Shown piece after piece: positions 17,121 through 29,039 of a stretch of 64,000 nt of DNA; position 1 is the stretch's first letter, and every line of letters starts with the position of its first letter. The DNA is from Epiperipatus broadwayi (taxonomy: Eukaryota; Onychophora; Udeonychophora; Euonychophora; Peripatidae), in NCBI GenBank assembly GCA_028023455.1, contig JAQFVV010006215.1, forward strand, positions 3,083,230 to 3,147,229. Direction: 5' to 3'. Made by a program: the position numbers and the translations under genes. The notes beneath the pieces are model-generated. The model did not search any database. It saw only the letters and a list, made by a program, of their open reading frames with translations, and was not told the DNA's origin.

Positions 17121-18461
17121 TAACGGGTAATAAATTTAGCAGGTTCTTTCAGTTCTAGTTAATAGATGAATAATAATTTACCAACCAATAATTGGACAGC
17201 TACTTAGATCAGCTATGAGTACACTAAATAAAATAAAAATCCTAAACTTGCTTGAAAATCCTGTTACTTGAAAAAAAATTCCAAGTCTCATGAATTTGAA
17301 TCCTTGATCATGTGAAAAACAGGCAGCTGCACTATTAACTACATCACAAATCTCTTATCTGATATATGGATGGATATCTTTTGATATAAAGAATCAAATT
17401 GTTTCTCCTATTACTTGAAATTCATTTCACATTATATATATGTACTGCATGTGAAAGGACTAGTTCTATTTAAACCATCTTAAAATAATTTATCAAGCTT
17501 GATAAAAGAAAAAGTCGAATTGTCATGATATATACTGCAAGGATTCATATCTTGCCACACGATAGCCAAAGATAAGAGATCAGAGGGGACAGATGAAATC
17601 AAACCTCACTTGAGCCAACAAATTTATAGAGAAATAAATAAATAAATAAATACTCAAATAAATACTTTTGTAACCAAAAGAAATATTGCAATTATAATCA
17701 CAGACAAATACATCACTCTCCAATTATACTCTTAAAAAAGTTAAGTTATAATAACATCTTTCCACTGATCATTCTAAGAGTAATGTGATGATGATAGCTT
17801 CTATTTATAGTTGATGATACTAAGTAGACACTATCTGTAACCTAAATTATAGCCATGACTATCACATAACCAATTCAAACTACTATTACTCACAATGCAG
17901 CTTTGCTATAAGATTATAACTACCATATGCTAAGTTTTAAAAAAAAAAATACTTCATATCTAATCGTAAAACATTGTATAATTCAATTAGTGCATAGGCC
18001 TGAGAATAAAGAAATATTATCAAAACTAATAACTTGATAGAGTTTAAATATGATTAAAAAATGAGTATTTGCATTTCGTAAACCAAATAATTTTGTTGTC
18101 CATATTAATTCAAGAATAATAATTTTAAAATTAACATGTAGTTATTGTATCCTTCATTTCTATAATGACAGACATCAGTCTAAAAATCTACAAAATCTTT
18201 TTTAAATTCAGTAAAAGAGACTAATAATGTTGTCATATGATTATAAATGCATATAAACAAATAAGTACAAATCAAATTTTCTCTTCTCTCCTAAAATTAA
18301 AATGTGAATTTCTAATTGCACATGGAGGAGAGAAGCAAAATATTGCATTCAAATATTAATTAATACTAAATATTAAACAATGAAATATACAATGGCATAA
18401 GAAATAATAATAAAAACTTTAATATATAAGTAAAATTATTAGTAAAAAATTATAAACAAAA

Positions 18462-18554
18462 AGGCAAAACTATCCATACAGTAGCGCCACTCAGTGCAAG
18501 CCAGAGTAATCCATGGATGCACTGAGTGGTGCTACTGTATGGAGAGTTTTGCCT
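18462..18554. mobile_element. Palindromic GGCAAAACT-terminus element, 93 bp
   Basis: Two 37-bp arms (18462-18498 and 18518-18554) are reverse complements with about two mismatches, around a short spacer. The ends read AGGCAAAACT...AGTTTTGCCT. Its subterminal block (CAGTGCAAGCCAGAGTAATC) resembles that of the larger palindrome at 55432-55770. Probably a minimal non-autonomous fold-back. Confidence 0.8.
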
Positions 18555-19987
18555 CTGAAAAACAGCTTGTGTAAGCATAAAGAATAGTGATGATGTGATG
18601 TTTGATGGTTTAAAAAATTATAAACAGAGTTAGATGAATTAATATATATGTTCTCACTTAGAGAGATTCAGAATTCTAATAGAATTTCATAAATTTGTGG
18701 ACGACTTTTGAATCTTATAGGTTAGTTTGAATTCTAAGTCCATCCTAAATTGTTCAAATTCTTTCTTACATATATATATATACTTTTTGATGAAAGGCCT
18801 TTATGCTGATGAATTCCTTCTCCTTTTTTGAGGTTTCTTCTCCAGACAAGTTACAATTTTATTACAACTTTATACTGAGATTTGGCAGTTAGATCTTTCA
18901 TATTCGGCAGGTATTTCCAAAAACTGGAGACACCACTTTAGAAGATCAAACAGGTTACATCTCAACAGGATCTGCCATAAATGTTACAGTCCATTTTAGA
19001 GCTACAACAATGTATTGAAGTTTTTTCATAATATCATGGTCTATATAATTTTGCTTCTTCAGTTTGATAGTATCTTATTTTAAATTGCTGAATAAAACTT
19101 TTACCAACTAGGTGCTAGAACATCAATTATTTCCACTGTTTTAAAACTTAAAAAATTTATTATATGATGATGTCACTAAAAACAAATACTAAAGCCATTA
19201 TTTCTTAATTAAATGCATATGTGATAATCAACTAATCAGTAAACAAGCTGTATTATCTATTTAAAATTCTTTAGATAAATTATTTACCACATTTCAAAAT
19301 AATCTATTCCAATTTTAATCAATTTAACAGTTTATTTTTTATATAAAAAATTATTATAAGTTTTGAATGACAACATTTATAATCTTGTAGAATAAAATTC
19401 CATCAAATACTGGAGCGTATTTTAGTCCTAAATTTGCACTTATAATCTATTAGTAAATGATAATTAAACATTTTAGAAAATATTTTACCTTTTTATTCCA
19501 CCAAATTTCTTAATTTTTCATACCATATATTTGAGATCAATAAAACAACCAAGTACATATTCATTACTCAATTTTCTTTAACTAAATAAATTCATAAAAT
19601 GGTCATGTATTGCGGGTTTTATTAATTCTCATATATGTAATTTGATAAAATCTGAAATAAGGAAACGTTTATTTACATCACAATAGCTTAAAATTCAATT
19701 ATAGGCATATGTCATAGGTATTACCCATACTATCACAGTAGGTATATGTATTAATGTCTATCTATGCAATGAATAAATGTGTGATTCACATCCCAACATT
19801 TAAATTATTTTGACTATATAGTGAAAAATCAAATGATGTTCTAGCACCAAGATGAGAGGCTGAACATAAGAGCTCTATTTAATTGACAAAACAGATTTTT
19901 TTTTTTTTTTGTATTAGACAATTAACAATTGATCCATGACTATTTAGCTTATAATTCTGCCATTCTCACCACTATAATAATAAAAAG

Positions 19988-20020
19988 GTTTTATTCCTCA
20001 CAAATTCATAAGAAGTTCAA
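19988..20020. repeat. Short dispersed block, copy 2 of 3
   Basis: GGTTTTATTCCTCACAAATT then CATAAGAAGTTC; related to 16513 and 20663. Confidence 0.45.
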
Positions 20021-20662
20021 GCACGGGAACTGACAGTGCTGAGCACAATATCTTAAGCAGCAGACTGCCACCTATCAATGCAAAGCAAAACCATTTTTCC
20101 CTTCTTTAAATAAAAATAATTACTATTTCTTATTTAACCTTTTTTTTAAAAAAAAAATACTCTTAAATAAGAATGTTCTAGCAATTAAATGTGCATTTTT
20201 TGCTAATTCTTTTGATCATAACCTATTATGATCAACTACACCATGACAAAAGCCTTCCATGTTTTTTTGCAAATGAACTTTCACTTTTTATAATACTTCA
20301 GAAAACCCTTGAAGAATTTTGCTGGGATGTTTTCAATCCTTGAGAAACAATCAAGAAGTGATTATTCTATCTCCTTGGAATGTCTCAAGTTCATCTTCAT
20401 TTCTGTTCTTTAATTTTTATTATCAGTTTCAAAATTCCAATTTAATTAATCCTTTTTCATCTTTATCATGCTCAATATATTTCTTTCAAGAATGAAATCC
20501 ACATTCTATTTTTTTCAATATTTAAATAATATTCCAAAGTTCTTTTTATTTCTTCCAAACTAATGATTTTTTTAATATAATGCATAATTACATAAACAAA
20601 ACTATTCATATATTTAATTTTACTTTTATTAACCAAAGTATTTTGAACCAAATAAACAATAA

Positions 20663-20697
20663 TGGCTTCATTGCTCAGGAATTCATAAGAAGTTTTG
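20663..20697. repeat. Short dispersed block, copy 3 of 3
   Basis: AATGGCTTCATTGCTCAGGA then ATTCATAAGAAGTT; related to 16513 and 19988. It lies just left of the fold-back at 20750. Confidence 0.45.
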
Positions 20698-20749
20698 GGT
20701 GTCAAAACTGCGAATGTCAGAATCAATTCTGGGACCTCCCAATCCCAGT

Positions 20750-20911
20750 GAAATTGTGATTTGGCAGATTTAAGAATTAATATAAGAAAAAATGATGTAA
20801 TATTCAATACAATGATTATAGCTTCAGTGCATTTTGAACTGAAATCATTGTATTAAATATTACATCATTTTTTCTTACATTAATTCTTAAATCAATTAGA
20901 TCACAATTTCA
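20750..20911. mobile_element. Inverted-repeat element, 162 bp
   Basis: Arms starting TGAAATTGTGAT and including TTAAGAATTAATATAAGAAA and GATGTAATATT fold back around a short loop with only small indels. Non-coding; a probable MITE. Confidence 0.65.
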
Positions 20912-21349
20912 TTCACTTATTTTAACTTCTGATTCATTATATAAATAGTATCAATTCATGAATTAAAGTGACTTAAAAAAAAGAAAGAATCACATGGTTG
21001 CTAACTTTTAACAACTCTGTGTTGTTGTTTTTTTAAATTTCATTATGCAATAGATATTTCTTTATTTATATAATATGTTATATACAACAGAAAAATTTAT
21101 AACATAAAATTGAAAGTTTGTTAAAACAGTGAACATATGAAAAAATAGAGTGGAAAATAGGTCTTTAGAAAGGTTTATAGCTATAGATAGATGCTTTTAT
21201 AATTGAAAATAACCTTTCCAGAAACTTAATTCTAAAAGTTATATAGTGTCTGAAGACACCGTTTCAAAAATACTTTCCTTAAAATTTTGATGTTCAAAAA
21301 GAAAATTGGGTTCATAAACCATACTTAACTGAAAAAATTAATGATAGTC

Positions 21350-21825
21350 ATTTACCATTAAATGATCAAAAAGAATTTGCCTAGTTATTAAGCATCGGAG
21401 GTTTAAAACTTGAATTTTTCAAAAAAATATTAAATGAATTTTGACTCGGGATTAGGACAGAATTTCCAACACTTTCTGAAATGGCTCTAAACATATTTCT
21501 ACCATTTTAGACTACGTATTTATGTGAAGTAGCATTTATAGCATTAACGTTTATAAAATCAAAAAATCATTCAACTCTGCAAAACATTAAGAAGCTTTAC
21601 ATTCGACAGTATCAAATATTCATCCAAGATTTAACTCTTTAAGCAAAAATAAACATGCACACTCATATGCAAACCAAAGAATTGTTTTCAAATAAATTTT
21701 CTTTATGATTTTTTATCAGCACATTTAAATTCGTATTCCTACTTTATATATCTCTAAACCCAGAGTCACGAAAATATTTATTTGGATAAAAGAAGTCGCA
21801 AGTAAAAAAAGTTTAAAAAGTCCAG
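21350..21825 (+). pseudogene. hAT (ZBED-type) transposase C-terminus, dead
   Basis: At 21434-21667 the frame reads RTEFPTLSEMALNIFLPF, stop, TTYLCEVAFIALTFIKSKN and ends at a HTH-like His. This is the C-terminal dimerisation region of ZBED5/GTF2IRD2-type hAT transposases, whose usual form is FPxLSxxAxxxLLPFxTTYLCExxFSAL. In-frame stops, including TGA where a Trp is expected, show decay. Downstream, GTCGCAAGTAAAAAAAGTTT at about 21798 resembles the usual hAT 3' end just before the terminal inverted repeat. Only the last part of the transposase is recognisable. Confidence 0.75.
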
Positions 21826-21989
21826 TTTACATTAAAACTTTATTTGCTGAAGTTTAAAATATGTGAAATTAAATTATTTTTTAAATTACCTTAAATGATA
21901 AATACAATAAAAGGAAAACTTAATAAATAACTATGGGGGATTCTATAGAATATAATAATAAAGATGATCAACATTTTCAAATATTATTA

Positions 21990-23065
21990 ATCAATTGCAG
22001 GATAAAAGTCTCTCAAAGTTTAATCCAATTTCTTCAATCCAGGGTCTCTTTTCCCCACAATCATATCAGTTAACTTTCTTATTTCATCCATATCACAAAT
22101 AGTCATTTTCTTTCTATGTCTTTTACAATCTCTTGGGATAAAGTTTAAGACTTCAATTGAGGCATTTCTTCTCATCTCTCCTAGCATGTCTAGCCCAGTT
22201 CTATTTCAGTCTCTTAATTCTTTTAAGGGTGCTAATGATATCTGTTTGTTCTCTCATCCAAATAATTCCCTTTTGATTTCTTTGTTACTCCCAACATACA
22301 TTTCTTCATACTTCATTGAATGATCAAGATTCTGTAGTGATTTTCTGTTAAGTATCACCGACTCTCAGATCCTTATGTAAAAATGGCTGATTCAAGTTTA
22401 ATTCTAAGATTAATTTCAGTTAGTATTACAAATCTAAGATATTTGTAGTTGTTAATATCTAATTCATAATTATCAAACTTTATTTTGTTTTTCTGAAAAA
22501 TTCTATTGAACATTATTTTAGACTTTTTAGCATTTATTTTAAATCCTTATTTTCATCTGATAATTCTTGGAGCATTTCCTAAAACTTGAAAAATATTCTT
22601 TTCAAAATAACTATATCATCTGCAAAATATAAATGCTATAAATAAGATCTATCTTAACTTCCTGTTTTATTTCACAAAATATTTATCATAATACTGCTGT
22701 AAAGTTTTGAAGATATAGAAATCAGTTTCATACATCCTTATCAATGCTAATTAGTGTCAATCACGTAATCTAATCATTGCTGTTGCATTTTGATATTCTT
22801 CAGAATATGGCCATATCTTGGGTCTATATCTTGGTGGTCCAATTCTTTAATCATTATAATCTACAAATCCAACATATAATATCAACTCATATTTTACAGA
22901 TCCTTTCTCTAACTATACTGCATATTTGGATGTGATCCACTATAGTAAAGCCAATTTTAAATCCAGCTGTTTGTTTTTTTTTGGTTGGACTGAGTCCAAA
23001 GTTTTCTGAAGATCAATTATGATTACCATGATAAAGATCTTGGAACAGAAGATTGATAGCCTTTA
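21990..23065 (-). pseudogene. RTE-like LINE fossil (RT to C-terminus)
   Basis: Minus-strand translation, with many stops and frameshifts, gives QAGFKIGFTIVDHIQ (finger/palm start) near 22960, FADDIVILK (the RT catalytic YADD box) near 22600, an ELSDENKDLK...INAKKSK-like thumb segment, then a C-terminal end with WARHARRDEK and KRPWIEEIGL near 22030-22190. The order is that of RTE/jockey-type LINE polymerases. No intact frame; certainly inactive. Confidence 0.8.
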
Positions 23066-25348
23066 TCATTTTGACATTAAATATATAATTTTTCCAACAA
23101 TTTTTCTATTTCTTCATTTACTTATTTTAAGTTATCAATAATAATTCCTTATAAGAATTATGGCCAATATTTCATAAAGTTGTCCCTCTTTTGAGTAACA
23201 GTTTCATTTTCTTATACATACCTTTCACTGCCAATTCACACTTGTAAATATTTTTTATCATTATTAATACTTTTTCATACATTTTATAAAAATTCCAGAT
23301 ATTCAATTTTTCTTAATGGAGTATTTTTAAATATTTTATTTCCTTTTTCTTTATAGATTGTTTTGTCTCAGCTAAAAATTGTTATTGTGACCCAAAGGCA
23401 GTTTTTGCAAATTGAAATTTTTTAGAAAATAATTAGGCAACAGCACAAGGTCCATTAAGTGATTTAGCAATAATTTGTATAGAAAGATTTTATTTAAAAC
23501 AACAGATTTGTAATGAACCTACTAAGCTATTTGCTATAATTGAAGCTCATTATAATTTTTATTTATTTTCTAAGTTTTTTATTATATTTTAAATTTATTT
23601 TTCATTTTTATATATAAATTTTTGGTTTTTTATTTTTACTAAAGATGCTTTTTTTTAAAATGTAATATATATTTTTTTCCTATGATTATTTATTACTTTC
23701 TTCAATAGACCATTTTAAATAAATATGTCCTTTTGTAATGGTCAGTCCATTGTAGGGCAGATGTTTCCAGAAATCCCTTATAGAGGAACATCTATCGAAC
23801 TTACCAGGCTTGTCAATTGTCTGATGGTGAGGATTGGAGTAATTTTTAAGAAATCACATTTAACAATCAATGTTGATAATTAACTATGTTGACTATGAGT
23901 CAACTATCTGTGAGAAAATTTTAAAATCCCTTGAAAAAAATTTATTTGACCTGGATTTCAACCTCAAATTAAGGCCCTTGTAAATAATTAAAAAAAAAAA
24001 AAACAGTTTTAAACTTACCTCTGGCAATAAAATCAAATAGCTTAGTTCTTAAACTATTATAACATGGATTAGTAAATAAATTTGTATATAGTACATTTTT
24101 AATCCCAAATTTCAACTAAATAATTTTATGAAAAATTATAATCTAGTATGAATTATTCTGTAAAAATATATATATATATGGAAATTCCATATTATATAGT
24201 AAAACCAGGGAATTAGCAAAATTGATAATAATTATGTATCTGTAACATTTGTAAACAATTATGGTTGATAGAATATAATGAGATCTATAGGCATAACCAA
24301 AGAATGATGGCCTGATTTAACTGATTATACTGCTATGTTTTAATAAAGCCATATCTTTAATCAGGTAACCAAGTTGAGTTCCAAATGTAAAGATAAAAGC
24401 ATTTAGTTAGTTAAAAAAGCCATCTAAATACAGAGATTATAATTAAGATTTAAAAATTTTAACAGAGATAGAATTAGAAAAGTGAGTAGTAATTTAAAAT
24501 TAATTATGATTTTTTTTGTTTAAGATAAAAAATGAGCATCTACTTATGGATATCAACTGAAACATGAACAGTATATGATAGATTTTTAAAGTAGAGCTCA
24601 CTTTTAATCAAATTATTTTATGTAATTTTTTGTAAATTATATTCTTATTCCTATTCAGTGTAAAAAAGTTTCTATTTAATTTTGTATATGAATAGAAAAT
24701 GATCCAGGAGATAATGTTGACTTTACCATACAAAAAGTTTACGATTACATTTAATTTTGATAATATTAATCTGTTATATTAACTACTACTATTTGTAGTA
24801 GTTCATTTTGGCACCCTTCAAGGATTGTTAAAAAATGGTTACAAGCATAGAGATTATGATAGCTTAACAAAAGTAACCTTGATAATTATAAGACACAAAT
24901 GTATATATCTCATTACTTTACTACATATACAAAATATTTTTATTTTTTGCGAACACTAAATTCTACAACAGAATGAAGAAGTTTAAAATCAATCCTAAAA
25001 AAAAAAAAAAATAGTATTTAAAATAAATAATCACTATTTCATATACAGCAATTAAGTCATTTTACATGTTTGAATTTACATTTGCTTAAGGAAGTGAGGT
25101 TTTTTAAAGTCTTAATTATATATATATTTAATAATTATTTATATGTTTTGAATTATAGATCTTCATATTCATCTATATATTTTTTATAACTTTCTTCTTT
25201 AATTATATATTTATTTTAATTTTTCAGTTTATTATTTCCATAACTCATATAGTGACAGAGTAGTGCTTGATCAATTTTTTCCCATTATTATTTTTGATAG
25301 TAATAACTGAAATACAGGCTTATTATATACCTGTGTCTATATATGTAA

Positions 25349-26166
25349 TATATAGGGTATACGAGCACAGACTTTCACACAACCCACCACTCTATCTAAT
25401 AACACTGATACACTCAAGCACATATATGCTGAAATGATAAATAATCACCAATATACATATTTGATACTAAACCAGCAATCATCAGTTGGTCCAGATTATC
25501 ATCTCCCACACATATATACTATAAGTGCTCAGATATATATTAAGATAGACAATCTTCATACTTTAATGGACAGGCTCCAATCTACTACACACTCCAACTG
25601 TTCAACCTTACATCCAATTGAAAATCTGATGATGGAATGCTCGAAGGCCACCCTGAGGCCGATATTCTTGTCACACCCATGTTGACCTAAGGTCAATCTG
25701 AACCCCACATGTACAGGAGATACTCCATTTAATACATATGCAAGGACTGACATCTGCCCATCCTTGCATATGTATTAAATGGATTATGTCCTGTACATGT
25801 GGGATTCAGATTGACCTTAGGTCAACATGGGTGTGACAAAAATCTCGACCTCGGGGTGGCCTTTGAGCTTTCCATCATCAGATTTTCAATTGGATGGACG
25901 GTTGAAGAGTTGGAGTGTGTAGTAGATTTGGAGTCTGTCCATTAAAGTATGAAGATTGTCTATCTTAATATATATCTGAGCACTTATAGTATATATGTGT
26001 GGGAGATGATAATCTGGACCAACTGATGATTGCTGGTTTAGCATGAAATATATATATTGGTGAATATTTATATTTTCAGCATATATGTGCTTGAGTGTAT
26101 CAGTGTTATTAGATAGAGTAAAGAGTGGTGGTTTGTGTGAAAGTCTGTGCTCATATACCCTATATA
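25349..26166. mobile_element. Large palindromic element, 818 bp
   Basis: Two arms of about 400 bp are reverse complements around a spacer near 25747-25760, with ends TATATAGGGTATA...ACCCTATATA. Arm blocks in order are ACAGACTTTCACACAACCCACC, AGCAATCATCAGTTGGTCC, the CTGATGATGGAA motif, and an inner TGACCTAAGGTCAA box. Arms differ at scattered sites, so it is an old natural palindrome and not a local assembly fold. It encodes only short mirrored ORFs. A single-arm relative is at 15690-16015. Confidence 0.85.
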
Positions 26167-27064
26167 TTTTTGATAGTATAAATGAGATTATGAAATTGCC
26201 AACTGCCTACATTTTGTCAAATATTTAATTGTGTAAACAATTAAAGATGTTTTCAGACACTTTATATTGGGCCGATATAGTGAATAAAAGATAACACATA
26301 GAACAGTATCTACGACATTGAGATTCTGATAATCAATTACTGCTTTGCTCTAATAACTTAGCGCTTGTAAAAATAAGTAAATTTTCATATCCTAGTTTAA
26401 AGCATTCAAATAAATTTACTCTTAAAATCTTTTAAAGTTTCTGAATTTTGAACCAATTCTTTCTAAGCATTTGTAAGTTATTTTATAAAAATTTATATCT
26501 GATGTATCTAATTATGAGGATTGTGCATTTAAACAAGTCACTCTTATTTGAATTTATCGACTACTTGCACCTGCACGTTACATTTTGGGCTAATCGATCA
26601 GCCGATAATAATGGCTTAACGTTTAGTCACAGCGATTAAAAAATAAGCATTATTAATTTATGCCTATATTAATTTTCTAAATTAATAATGTTTTTGAATT
26701 TTTAACCTGTGCATAAATATTTCCAAATGATACAAACTTCATCGTTATGCGTCCCATTCATGCTTTTTTTTTATCTAACTCAAGTCAATTTATTCTAAAA
26801 AGTATCGATGAATCTTTATTAGTTTATAGACGAACCAGATTTTTTTTTTTTACATAATTTCATTAAATTTAATAACTTTAGCATTATATAATATAAAAAA
26901 AAAAGTATTTTGAAAAGTTAATTCCAATAGTACTGCAATAATTTTAATAGTACGCAAATATAATAATTAAATATATATACATAATAAAAAACAGATAATA
27001 TTAATATCATATTGCTACATACATGTAATTAACAAAAATTCACAAGTATAATCAATTAACAAAC

Positions 27065-27085
27065 CTTTCCAACGGTTTCAGCCAT
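27065..27085 (-). CDS. ADH5: ADH5 exon 1 coding part (seven codons)
   Basis: Seen: on the minus strand ATG GCT GAA ACC GTT GGA AAG encodes MAETVGK and is followed directly by GTTTGT, a usable splice donor. It ends in phase 0, matching the phase-0 start of the exon at 3350. Joined, the protein would read MAETVGK then [10 protein letters not shown], the usual N-terminus of invertebrate class III ADH (short MA-D/E-T-xGK lead, then V-I-x-C-x-AAVAW). The start has G at +4 and lies in a local rise of CpG content, with YY1-like and CGCTAGAG motifs upstream. The intron implied is about 23.7 kb. Inference: the link rests on phase, peptide similarity and context; a 21-nt match alone could be chance, and a cDNA would settle it. 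Confidence 0.75.
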
Positions 27086-27300
27086 TTAAATTCGTTCCCG
27101 ATTTGTCAAGTAATTATTGTCACAAAAAGTTTCTCAATTACTTATCAAAAATTTTAAAAATTGAATTAGAAATAATATTTACAGCAGACTAAGAAAAAGA
27201 TTATAGAGTACTTTAAGACAACTTTTAGCGTACAACTTTTATAAAAAGCTTGAAATGATTTGACTAAAATGGCCTCTAGCGACAACCACGGTTATTTTTT
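27086..27300 (-). promoter_or_regulatory. Putative ADH5 promoter / 5' UTR
   Basis: The bases upstream of the proposed start codon hold more CpG than the surrounding AT-rich DNA. They include AAAATGGC at 27266-27273 (plus orientation; core of the YY1 consensus) overlapping CTCTAGCG at 27274-27281. The same pair of motifs lies upstream of the ATRIP homolog. No TATA box is placed convincingly. The transcription start cannot be fixed from sequence. Confidence 0.4.
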
Positions 27301-27990
27301 TATTATTTTCACTAAATAAAATAAGTATTTCTATGAGAAGTGGAAAAAATTACATTCTCTTTGCGATTGCATAATTTATTATTGTATAGGAGGCAAAATT
27401 CAAATATCGAATAATGGTCATTCAGAATTACTCGTATAATCATATTTTGTACTACTAAGAAGATACAAACGTTTAGTTAAAGTTATAATTTACATTTCAA
27501 AAATGACCTCTCACACATATTAATATATAGATTACGGAATTACTTTCTAGTTGACTTGACTTCCAAGAATTATATGAATAGAATTTCTCCAGAATGATTT
27601 ATCTCCTTTTGATCTTTCAGGATTATTCGGATGGTAAAGTTTGAAGTTCCTTATTGCTAGTCATTCATTTCTGTTACCATCAATCTCTATGTGCATTAGT
27701 TATTTTTTTTAATGAATTATTAAAGCATCTTAGAATATGAACAAAATTAAATAGCTTTACCTTATTATATATTATTTTTTTAAATAATTAAGTAATGATT
27801 TTTTGAAAGACAAAAAAAGCCCCAACGAATTGAATAAAATATATAACTAAACGGCATACTGCGCAGGAGGTCATATGATGCTTAAGCAACCAAAATGATT
27901 AAATTGCTTACCCAACCAAGAATGGTTAATTCTAAAGTCCCTACTCTGCTATTATATTAAATCCAATAAAATATTCTTGTGTAGAAATAT

Positions 27991-28324
27991 TTGCAAGGAA
28001 ATCAAGTCATATCATGTGACTTAATTTAATAAGTTTGTATTACAAATATTATATAATGAGTGGGCCAATAGCTCTTAACAAGCTTTTTAGAACATCCTTA
28101 TCACCAGACAGGTTTTCTAGCTCTGTCTTTTATCAGTGAGGCACTAGGATATTCAACCATTAGATTTAAAATACCCTCACTGACGAAAGCCAAAGCTAGA
28201 AACCGGTCTGGGGATATGGATGTTCTGAAAAGCTTGTTAAGAGCTATTGGCACATTCATTACATAACATTTATATTAAAAATTGATTAAATTAAATCATG
28301 TGATATGACTTGATTTCCTTGCAA
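27991..28324. mobile_element. Palindromic ribozyme element (repeat B), 334 bp
   Basis: The ends TTGCAAGGAAATCAAGTCAT and its reverse complement (28305-28324) enclose two inverted copies of the 3' part of repeat B, each with a CTGAxxA...GAAA hammerhead core facing opposite ways. The plus-facing core (28180-28208) keeps all key bases. The minus-facing core (28101-28136) has CTGATAA in place of CTGANGA and an extra A in GAAA. It abuts a direct continuation of repeat B at 28325. Confidence 0.8.
28171..28217 (+). ncRNA. Hammerhead ribozyme, repeat B copy 1
   Basis: Core CUGACGA is at 28180-28186. Helix II is AGC/GCU (28188-28190 with 28195-28197), loop CAAA. GAAA is at 28199-28202. Helix III is the palindrome ACCGGU (28202-28207), then C17 at 28208, the predicted cleavage point. 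Helix I pairs CCUCA (28175-28179) with UGGGG (28209-28213), a C.A mismatch, then AUA with UAU. The A.A at positions 10.1/11.1 is unusual, since most hammerheads have a G-C pair there. Activity is untested; the fold is inferred by hand. Confidence 0.72.
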
Positions 28325-28640
28325 TTATTGTTATTGCTATTAAGACTTTGGCAATTTTATATTGCTAAAGCTGTTAATATATGGTGTATCTGAACTTAGT
28401 TCAGTCCCATATGGCTATTTAAGTTAAATAGCTAGATTTGAGGACATATAGATGTCTGAAATTTTCAGGTTTTCTGCTTAATAGTTAAACATTATATAAG
28501 TGCTGGGCTTGACCTGGTATTTTAAATCTAATGCTTGAATATCATAGCACTTCACTGACAAAAGCCACAGCTAGAAACTGGTCTGGGGATAGGGATGTTC
28601 TAAAAAGCTTGTCAAGAGCTATTGGCATTCTCATTATATA
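28325..28640 (+). mobile_element. Repeat B, copy 2 (ribozyme-bearing retroelement)
   Basis: It starts right at the end of the palindrome and matches 56456-56765 throughout: AAGACTTTGG, ATTGCTAAAGCT.TTAATATA, CTTAGTTCAGTCCCATAT, GGGCTTGACCTGGTATTTTA and the ribozyme block, ending in TATTGGCA.. TTCATTATATA. About 315 bp, non-coding. The repeat carries its hammerhead close to the 3' end. Confidence 0.8.
28549..28590 (+). ncRNA. Degenerate hammerhead, repeat B copy 2
   Basis: CUGACAA at 28555-28561 has A in place of the invariant G8, so this copy should be inactive. Helix II AGC/GCU, GAAA at 28574-28577, GGUC ending at 28583 and a UGGGG helix I strand are retained. It serves as a comparison for the intact copies. 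Confidence 0.6.
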
Positions 28641-29039
28641 ACATATGAAGAAATATTAATTATTGTGTATTAACAATTGTTTAATTCCAAATAAATCAAG
28701 AAAAAACTGCTCCAAAATATTAAAAATATATATTTCCATAGGAACTTCTGGTCAGGGATCAATAGAATAAAAAGAGTTTTGTTTTTGTCTTGACTTTTTT
28801 TTTTAACTCAATTGTTAAAAATGTTTTTTTTTTCTTTCATTTGTAATAGTACATATATTTGATGCTTGTTTCATTAATATCTTTGTATATATGGATCCAA
28901 TCATATATTAAATGATTTGTTTACAATTTTATAGAAAAATATACATACAAATATTTTTTAAAAGATATTTTAAAATATCTACTTCTAAAGGTTCATTAAT
29001 AAGATGTGCATCTTAATGATGTAAGAAACACCATTATTT

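Noticed and set aside
25434-25753. Overlapping ORFs on both strands
   Set aside because: They lie in the arms of the 818-bp palindrome and are non-coding by context.
25616-25900. CTGATGATGGAA motif in the 818-bp palindrome as a hammerhead
   Set aside because: GAAA is GAAG or AAAG in the copies, no proper helix II forms, and the base before the helix I strand is G, which does not support cleavage.
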